Below, one piece after another: positions 58,263-64,000 of a DNA stretch of 64,000 bases. Source of the DNA: Rathayibacter iranicus NCPPB 2253 = VKM Ac-1602. GTDB taxonomy: Bacteria > Actinomycetota > Actinomycetes > Actinomycetales > Microbacteriaceae. Every line of letters begins with the position of its first letter. The first letter of the stretch is position 1. The stretch is taken from assembly GCF_003149025.1 (NCBI RefSeq), contig NZ_QGDV01000003.1:62001-126000 (forward strand). The letters run 5' to 3'. A program made the translations under genes and the position numbers. Below the pieces are notes generated by a model, which had not been told where the DNA came from, did no database searches, and was given only the letters and a program-made list of their open reading frames with translations.

Positions 58263-59699
58263 ATGGCTGATGTCCACTTTGGCGCTCGCGCCCTGCACAC
58301 CCTCCTCGGCGACTGGCGTGAGCAGCGCGGCACCCGCCCTGCCTACCTCGCGCTGGCCGACCGGATCCGCCTCCTGGGCATCGACGGCCGCATTCCCGCC
58401 GGCAGTCGCCTGCCCGCAGAGCGTGAACTCTCGGCCCGCCTCGGCGTGAGCCGCACCACCGTCGCCGCCGCATACCGCGAGCTGCGAGAGAGCGGCTACC
58501 TCGTCAGCGTCCGCGGCTCCGGGAGCGTGACCCGCCTCCCCGGAGCAGCGGTGCACGCCGTGCCCTCGCTGGCGGCGGACTTCCTCGACTTCACGAAGGC
58601 AGCGCTGCCCGCCGTGCCCGAGCTGGCCGAGGCGTACACCCGTGCGGCTCGCCTCGCTCCCGAGCACTTCGACTCGGGCTCCTACGACACGGTCGGCCTG
58701 CCCGAACTGCGGCGGGCCATCGCCGAGCGCTATACCGGACGGGGCCTGCGCACCGAACCCGGGCAGATCATGGTGACGATCGGCGCGCAGCACGCAATCG
58801 CCCTCGTCGCGCGGACGCTCCTCGCGCGCGGCGACCGTGCCCTGATCGAGGCGCCGACCTACCCGCATGCCTACGAGGCGCTACGTCTGGCAGGTGCCCG
58901 GCTCGTGCCGGTCAACGTCGATGGCGCCGACGGTTGGGACGACGAGGGCCTGATTGCCGCGCTGAGGGGGACCAGCCCCAGCCTCGCCTACCTGATGCCC
59001 GACTTCCACAACCCGACCGGCCGCTCCATGGCGCCGGAGCTGCGCGAGCGCGCGATCGCTGCGGCGGCGCGGCAGGGCACGCTGATTATCGCCGACGAGA
59101 CGACGGCTGAACTCGACATCGACCGGCGGATGACTCCACTGCCCTTCGCCGCTTACGGGCCGGAGGGGACGGTGCTCTCGATCGGCTCGGTCGGCAAGAC
59201 GCTGTGGGGAGGCATCCGCATCGGTTGGATTCGCGCCGAGCGGGCGGTGATCCGCAAGCTCGCGCTGGCCCGCTCGGCGACCGATCTTGGCACTCCGATC
59301 CTGGAGCAGTTGCTGGTTGCCGACATGCTCGGGCGGATGGACGAGGTGCTCGAGCTGCGCCGCACGCAGCTGCGGGCGGGCCGCGACCACCTCGAGGCGG
59401 CGCTCGCGCGCGCGATCCCGGAGTGGAGCGTGCCGCGGGTCTCGGGCGGCCTGTCGACGTGGGTCGGGCTGGGAAGGCCGGCGAGCTCACAGCTCGCGCT
59501 CGCCGCGCGGACAGCAGGTTTGCTGATCACCGCGGGTCCGCGCTTCGGGATCGACGGCGCATTCGAGCGCTTCCTCCGCATCCCGATCGGCTACACCCCG
59601 GAGGCGACCAACCGGGCTGTGGAGGCGCTAGCGACAGCCTGGGCGCAGGTCGCGCGGCACCCCGCGGCCGACCCCGGGTACCTCGCCGACGTGGTCTGA
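58263..59699 (+). CDS. MocR-type regulator (GntR HTH plus PLP aminotransferase domain)
   Basis: Protein of 478 residues. GntR winged helix at residues 20-95 (LALADRIRLLGIDGRIPAGS, RLPAERELSARLGVSRTTVA). A fold-type I aminotransferase domain follows (VTIGAQHAIALVARTLLARG, DFHNPTGRSM, IIADETTAELD) with the PLP lysine in SIGSVGKTLWGGIRIGWIR. The pair with a divergent YczE gene matches YczR-type MocR regulators. TACCTT lies six bases before the ATG. It is expected to bind PLP and regulate the transporter-like neighbour. Confidence 0.93.
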   Translation: MADVHFGARALHTLLGDWREQRGTRPAYLALADRIRLLGIDGRIPAGSRLPAERELSARLGVSRTTVAAAYRELRESGYLVSVRGSGSVTRLPGAAVHAVPSLAADFLDFTKAALPAVPELAEAYTRAARLAPEHFDSGSYDTVGLPELRRAIAERYTGRGLRTEPGQIMVTIGAQHAIALVARTLLARGDRALIEAPTYPHAYEALRLAGARLVPVNVDGADGWDDEGLIAALRGTSPSLAYLMPDFHNPTGRSMAPELRERAIAAAARQGTLIIADETTAELDIDRRMTPLPFAAYGPEGTVLSIGSVGKTLWGGIRIGWIRAERAVIRKLALARSATDLGTPILEQLLVADMLGRMDEVLELRRTQLRAGRDHLEAALARAIPEWSVPRVSGGLSTWVGLGRPASSQLALAARTAGLLITAGPRFGIDGAFERFLRIPIGYTPEATNRAVEALATAWAQVARHPAADPGYLADVV

Positions 59700-59725
59700 C
59701 TCTCGCGCGTTATCAGGAGCCGGGC

Positions 59726-60331
59726 TCACTCCGCGCAGAACGTCTGCCAGGCGGTCTCCACCGCGGTTCGGTGCAGAGCATCGAGGCCCGCCGTGTCGCT
59801 CTCGCGCTCGGCGGCAACGATGCTGGGGCACTCGGGGCCCTCGGCGACGCTCGCGGCGTCGTGGAGGGCTGCTACGAGGGAGCCGCCGATCTCATCGAGT
59901 TCGGATCGGACGGCACCGAGGTCAGGGGCCGCCGTGGGTGCGGCGTCAGGATGCTGCGTCCACTCCTCGATGAGGCCGCGCTGCACCGTCTTACTCGCCT
60001 CGATCTGCGCCCGGAAGACGCGTTCGACGAGCGCGGTGTCGGTGCCCTGCTCCGTGGCACGGCGCACGGCGTCGTCGATCACGACCTCCTCGCGGTGCGG
60101 ATCGTCGATCGGAGTGCCGTTCAGCCACTTCGAGCGGGCCACCGGGTCGGCCAGGGCGATCCGTCGAACGATCAGCGCCCCCGCGTCGCCAAGCCCGCCC
60201 CCGTCGTTGGGCGCTCCCGTGGCGTCTGCGGAGTGGGAGAGCACGAAGCCTGCGCCCACCGAGGCTGCGATCAGGACGGCGGCCACGGCAATCACAAGCC
60301 GCCGAGGACGGGACATGGCAGTATCGCTCAC
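59726..60331 (-). CDS. Secreted chorismate mutase (AroQ gamma type)
   Basis: Converts chorismate to prephenate, exported form; 201 residues. Sec signal RRLVIAVAAVLIAASVGAGF before residue 32. The mature all-helical domain carries the *MtCM-type motifs ALIVRRIALADPVARSKWLN, DDPHREEVVIDDAVRRATEQ, and VERVFRAQIEASKTVQRGLI with the conserved Arg, Lys, Glu and Gln of the active site. Two C-terminal cysteines (GPECPS, WQTFCAE) could bridge, as in the mycobacterial enzyme. GTG at 60331 has GAGAGGAG seven bases upstream; the frame is open further to 60646 but without support. No shikimate genes are nearby. Confidence 0.88.
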   Translation of the reverse strand: MSDTAMSRPRRLVIAVAAVLIAASVGAGFVLSHSADATGAPNDGGGLGDAGALIVRRIALADPVARSKWLNGTPIDDPHREEVVIDDAVRRATEQGTDTALVERVFRAQIEASKTVQRGLIEEWTQHPDAAPTAAPDLGAVRSELDEIGGSLVAALHDAASVAEGPECPSIVAAERESDTAGLDALHRTAVETAWQTFCAE

Positions 60332-60673
60332 GGCGATCACTCCTCTCGAATGGTGAGACGCCATCATGGCCGGACGACCGCCGCGCGTCGAGCTCGCGCC
60401 ACCGCCACACCGCGAGTCGCGCCCCTGCAAAAGGCCGCCGCCATGACGCCCGACTCCCGCTTCGATTCCCGCCCAACGTGAGGTCGCCGTCCTCGCTGCT
60501 GCGCACCGAGGAGCAGGGCGGATCGCGGTCCGCGCCGTCGCGGGCACGCTGACGGCCGGCGGAGTGAGCGCCGATGGGGCTCTCTCGAGAGGGTCGTCGA
60601 CCGCAGCTGTGCGCCTGGCCTGAGACGCGCTGCCCCGTCCGCACAATCAGTCGGCTGATGGAAGACTCCTAGG
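60332..60673. other. Divergent intergenic region
   Basis: 342 bases between the chorismate mutase and the RND exporter, transcribed apart. No frame with convincing coding character was seen. An imperfect palindrome around CTCTCGAGAG (about 60582) is the only structure noted. AAGACT six bases before the exporter GTG is a plausible -10. Confidence 0.5.
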
Positions 60674-63600
60674 GTGCATCTCCTCGCGGTCCTCAGCATG
60701 AAGAACCGGGCCCTCATCGCGCTCGTCACCGTCGTCATCGCCGTGTTCGGAGGCGTCGCGCTCACCGGGCTCAAGCAGGAGCTCGCTCCGTCGATCTCCT
60801 TCCCGCAGCTCGCGGTCATCACGTCCTACCCGGGCGCAGCTCCGGAGGTGGTTAACGACGACGTCTCCACGCCGATCGAGACCGCGATCCAGGGCGTTCC
60901 GGGGCTGGAGACCACGAGCGCGACCTCGTCCACGAACTCGTCGCAGATCTCGGCCTCGTTCACCTACGGCACCGATCTCGCGACCGCCGAGCAGAAGATC
61001 CTGCAGGCCATTAACCGGATCAGGACCACGCTCCCGGACGGAGTGGACCCGCAGGTGGTCACCGGCTCCTTCGATGACCTGCCGGTGCTCCAGCTCGCGG
61101 TCTCCAGTGACGGGGACGCGGATGCGCTCGCCGACCGCCTGCGCACGAGCGTCATCCCGGACTTGGAGAAGGTCGACGGAGTGCGGGAGGTGGCCCTGGT
61201 CGGCGAAAGCGCCCAGCGCGTGACGATCACCCCCGACGACGCGGCTCTCGCGGCGGCCGGAGTGTCGGTGAGCGACATCCGCACCGCGCTGCAGCAGAAC
61301 GGCGTGCTCGTCGCCGGCGGGCAGATCACTCAGGACGGCTCGACATTTTCGGTGCAATCGGGGGTGAAGCTCGACTCCACCGACGCGATCGCGGCCCTGC
61401 CGCTGCTGCCCTCGGGAGGAGGGTCGGCGTCGGCCGGTGCCGCGCCCGCCGCCGCTCCCACCGTGACCACGCTCGGCTCTGTCGCGAGCGTCGCCGTGAC
61501 GGATGCTCCTGTCACCTCGATCTCGCGGGTGAACGGCCAGCCGGCGCTCACGCTCTCGATCACCAAGCTTCCCGCGGCCAACACGGTCGACGTCTCCACC
61601 AGCGTCACCGCGCTGTTGCCCGACCTCGAAGCATCGATCGGCGACAATGCGACGTTCACCTCGGTCTTCGACCAGGCGCCCTACATCCAGGAGTCGATCG
61701 CCTCCCTCGCGCAGGAGGGTGCCCTTGGCCTCGTTTTCGCCGTGCTGGTGATCCTGCTGTTCCTCCTGTCGGTGCGCTCGACGCTGGTTACCGCGATCTC
61801 GATCCCCACCTCGGTGCTGATCACCTTCATCGGCCTGCAGACGGCCGGCTACACCCTCAACATCCTCACCCTCGGCGCACTCACGATCGCGATCGGCCGC
61901 GTGGTCGATGACTCCATCGTCGTGATCGAGAACATCAAGCGGCATCTTGACGCGGGGGAGGAGCGGGTCGCCACCATTGCGACCGCTGTGCGCGAGGTCG
62001 CCGGAGCGATCACCGCCTCGACGATCACCACCGTCGCCGTGTTCCTGCCGATCTCGTTCGTCGGCGGCACCACGGGCGAGCTGTTCCGGCCCTTCGCGCT
62101 GACCGTGTCGATCGCGCTCCTCGCCTCGTTGGTCGTGGCGCTGACGATCGTGCCCGTGCTCGCGTACTGGTTCCTGCGCCCCTCGAAGCGGCCGGCGGTC
62201 CGCCAAGCCGCGCAGGCGGCGCTCGCCGAGGAGCGTTCGGCCGCGGGCGAGAGCCTCGCTCCGGTCCAGGAGGCTCCCCACCATGGCGCCCACAGTGGAC
62301 CACGCCGAGCCCGAGGGCTTCAGGTCGTGTACGGCCCGATCATCCACTGGACGCTGAAACATTCGGTCGTCACGGTGCTCCTGGCGTTGCTCGTCCTCGT
62401 CGGGACCGGAGCGCTCTCTCCGCTGATGAAGACCAACTTCCTCGGCTCGAGCGGCCAGAACACCTTCACCGTGACCCAGACCGTCCCGGTCGGCCAAAGC
62501 CTCGACGCGCAGGATGCGACCGCTCAGCAGGCCAGTTCCGCGATCCTCGGCGTGGGCGGAGTCGAGACGGTGCAGCTCACCATCGGTTCCGCCGGCGGGC
62601 TGCAGAGCGCGTTCGGCGGTGGCGGGGGAGGCGCGACCTCGATCCGCTACTCCGTCACCACCGACGAGTCGGCGGATCAGGAGGCGGTTCAGGCCGGCGT
62701 GCGCGAGGCCCTCGCGAGCGTCGCCTCGGCCGACGACATCAGTGTCGCCGCCTCCTCCGGCTTCGGCGCCTCCTCGAACATCGAGGTCGACCTCACCACG
62801 GCATCGCAGAGCGACCTGCAGAGCGGGAACGACCAGCTCCTCGCTGCGCTGCGTGGGACCGAGGGGATCAGCCAGGCCGAGAGCAACCTCTCCTCCTCCC
62901 TGCCCTACATCGCGGTGCGCGTCGACCGGGACGCCGCCGCGCGCGCCGGGCTCAGTGAGGTCGCCCTCGGCACCCTCGTGAGCCAGGCCCTCCAGCCGAC
63001 CGCGGTCGGCAGCGTCGTCATCGACGACCGGACGCTCTCGATCTACCTCGCCGACGCGCAGCCGCCCGCGACCGTGGACGAACTCCGGGGCCTCGAGGTG
63101 CCCACTCTGGCCGGAACCGTGACGCTCTCGAGCCTCGCCGCCGTCGAGCAGACCGACGGCCCGGCGAGCATCACCACCGAGCGCGGCCAGCGCACGGCCA
63201 CGATTACCGTCACTCCTCAGGGCGATGATCTGGCCTCGGCGAACGCCGCGGTGCAGGAGGCAATCACCGCGACGTCGCTACCGGCCGGCGTCGACGCCTC
63301 CCTCGGCGGAGTCACGGCCGACCAGGCCGACGCGTTCTCTCAGCTCGGCATCGCCCTGCTGGTGGCGATCCTGATCGTCTACGTCGTGATGGTCGCGACC
63401 TTCCGCTCGCTGCTGCAACCGCTGCTCCTGCTCGTCTCGGTGCCGTTCGCGGCGACCGGCGCAATTCTCCTGCAGGTTGTCACCGGTGTGCCGCTGGGCG
63501 TGCCCTCGCTGATTGGCGTGCTGATGCTGATTGGCATCGTGGTCACGAACGCGATCGTGCTCGTCGATCTGGTCAACCAGTACCGCGACCGGGGGATGCC

Positions 63601-63868
63601 GGTGCGCGAGGCGCTGCTGCACGGGACCGAGCGGCGACTGCGGCCCATCCTGATGACTGCGCTGGCGACGATCTTCGCGCTGCTGCCGATGGCGCTCGGG
63701 ATCACGGGTCACGGTGGCTTCATTTCGCAGCCACTCGCGATCGTCGTGATCGGTGGCCTGGTGTCCTCGACGGTGCTGACGCTGGTCGTTCTGCCCGTCG
63801 TCTACAACCTGGTCGAGGGGTATCGTGAACGGCGGCGTGCCGTCCGCGCCGGGAAGGCGTCGGCATGA
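60674..63868 (+). CDS. RND-family efflux transporter (HAE1/AcrB-like)
   Basis: Transporter of 1064 residues with the duplicated 6-helix RND plan: one N-terminal helix, a large outer domain with the LKQELAPSISFPQLAVITSY and GAAPEVVNDDVSTPIETAIQ porter motifs, then five helices. The proton-relay aspartates are in GRVVDDSIVVIENIKRHL. A long Ala/Glu-rich cytosolic loop (about 515-550) precedes the second half, ending in the LVDLVNQYRDRGMPVREALL helix. It is a Gram-positive member acting without a known outer-membrane partner; the substrate is unknown. The stop overlaps the next gene (ATGA). Confidence 0.92.
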   Translation: MHLLAVLSMKNRALIALVTVVIAVFGGVALTGLKQELAPSISFPQLAVITSYPGAAPEVVNDDVSTPIETAIQGVPGLETTSATSSTNSSQISASFTYGTDLATAEQKILQAINRIRTTLPDGVDPQVVTGSFDDLPVLQLAVSSDGDADALADRLRTSVIPDLEKVDGVREVALVGESAQRVTITPDDAALAAAGVSVSDIRTALQQNGVLVAGGQITQDGSTFSVQSGVKLDSTDAIAALPLLPSGGGSASAGAAPAAAPTVTTLGSVASVAVTDAPVTSISRVNGQPALTLSITKLPAANTVDVSTSVTALLPDLEASIGDNATFTSVFDQAPYIQESIASLAQEGALGLVFAVLVILLFLLSVRSTLVTAISIPTSVLITFIGLQTAGYTLNILTLGALTIAIGRVVDDSIVVIENIKRHLDAGEERVATIATAVREVAGAITASTITTVAVFLPISFVGGTTGELFRPFALTVSIALLASLVVALTIVPVLAYWFLRPSKRPAVRQAAQAALAEERSAAGESLAPVQEAPHHGAHSGPRRARGLQVVYGPIIHWTLKHSVVTVLLALLVLVGTGALSPLMKTNFLGSSGQNTFTVTQTVPVGQSLDAQDATAQQASSAILGVGGVETVQLTIGSAGGLQSAFGGGGGGATSIRYSVTTDESADQEAVQAGVREALASVASADDISVAASSGFGASSNIEVDLTTASQSDLQSGNDQLLAALRGTEGISQAESNLSSSLPYIAVRVDRDAAARAGLSEVALGTLVSQALQPTAVGSVVIDDRTLSIYLADAQPPATVDELRGLEVPTLAGTVTLSSLAAVEQTDGPASITTERGQRTATITVTPQGDDLASANAAVQEAITATSLPAGVDASLGGVTADQADAFSQLGIALLVAILIVYVVMVATFRSLLQPLLLLVSVPFAATGAILLQVVTGVPLGVPSLIGVLMLIGIVVTNAIVLVDLVNQYRDRGMPVREALLHGTERRLRPILMTALATIFALLPMALGITGHGGFISQPLAIVVIGGLVSSTVLTLVVLPVVYNLVEGYRERRRAVRAGKASA

Positions 63869-64000
63869 CGGACATCAGGGACTCGGTGGAGACGGTCGGC
63901 TCGCGCTGGCACAGCGGACCGGAGCGCGCTGCCGCGGTGCTCGCCGAGGTCGGGCCAGAGCGCTTCGTCGCCCGGGATCACCGGCCGGGGACGCTCCGGC
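63865..64000 (+). CDS. Start of a gene of unknown function, cut by the window end
   Basis: ATG overlapping the RND exporter stop by four bases. Forty-five residues are visible (MTDIRDSVETVGSRWHSGPE, then RAAAVLAEVGPERFVARDHR). Too short to assign. Coupling suggests it works with the exporter. Confidence 0.6.
   Translation, partial: MTDIRDSVETVGSRWHSGPERAAAVLAEVGPERFVARDHRPGTLR

Noticed and set aside
60647-62497. 616-residue minus-strand frame opposite the RND exporter
   Set aside because: Antisense shadow; the RND motifs are on the plus strand.
1-64000. tRNA, rRNA, tmRNA or riboswitch genes
   Set aside because: No cloverleaf, conserved T-loop context or known riboswitch core was recognised by eye; a covariance-model scan was not possible.

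Overview
The window is high-GC chromosomal DNA from an actinomycete, most likely a member of the Microbacteriaceae. The evidence is the dnaK-grpE-dnaJ-hspR order, coproporphyrin-dependent heme genes (HemY/CgoX, HemH/CpfC, HemQ/ChdC), actinobacterial families (DUF2510, Holin-X, DUF3618, MptB-type mannosyltransferase), GTG starts, and many genes with a TANNNT-like -10 hexamer only 6-7 nt before the start codon (leaderless layout). The genus cannot be fixed from sequence alone. No tRNA, rRNA, CRISPR array, transposase or integrase was recognised.

Layout. 0-3.6 kb: chaperone operon and an acidic repeat protein. 3.7-7.8 kb: mannosyltransferase, glyoxalase-like protein, Nudix hydrolase, glycyl-tRNA synthetase. 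7.9-21.8 kb: a nearly complete heme locus, hemA facing hemE-hemY-(three small membrane proteins)-hemQ-hemH-hemC-hemD-hemB-hemL, covering glutamyl-tRNA to heme. The hemA/hemE intergenic region is split by a two-gene insert (ATPase plus TOPRIM-like protein) flanked by a 41-bp exact direct repeat. 21.8-27.9 kb: MFS exporter and assorted housekeeping or stress genes. 27.9-30.5 kb: a patch of unrecognised genes. 30.5-46.9 kb: pfkA, ferritin-like protein, DNA glycosylase, bifunctional proline catabolic enzyme, MacAB-like ABC efflux set, regulators and an MFS exporter with its MarR regulator.

47.0-51.9 kb holds the second unusual locus. A 685-residue DUF1023 alpha/beta-hydrolase is followed by three paralogous lipoprotein genes. 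Each lipoprotein gene overlaps the 3' end of a hydrolase copy: one full length, one reduced to a scar, and one orphan module that begins at the GHSYG nucleophile elbow. This resembles a polymorphic toxin/immunity array with lipoprotein immunity proteins.

51.9-64 kb: XRE-cupin regulator with a divergent FAD oxidoreductase, a CitAB-type two-component system next to a divergent C4-dicarboxylate carrier, a YczE/MocR divergent pair, a secreted chorismate mutase and an RND exporter. The window ends inside a small gene of unknown function.

The two loci most worth follow-up are the ATPase/TOPRIM insert at 9.26-11.45 kb (candidate phage-defence module) and the hydrolase/lipoprotein array at 47.0-51.7 kb (candidate toxin/immunity system). 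Both assignments are inferences from motifs and layout.
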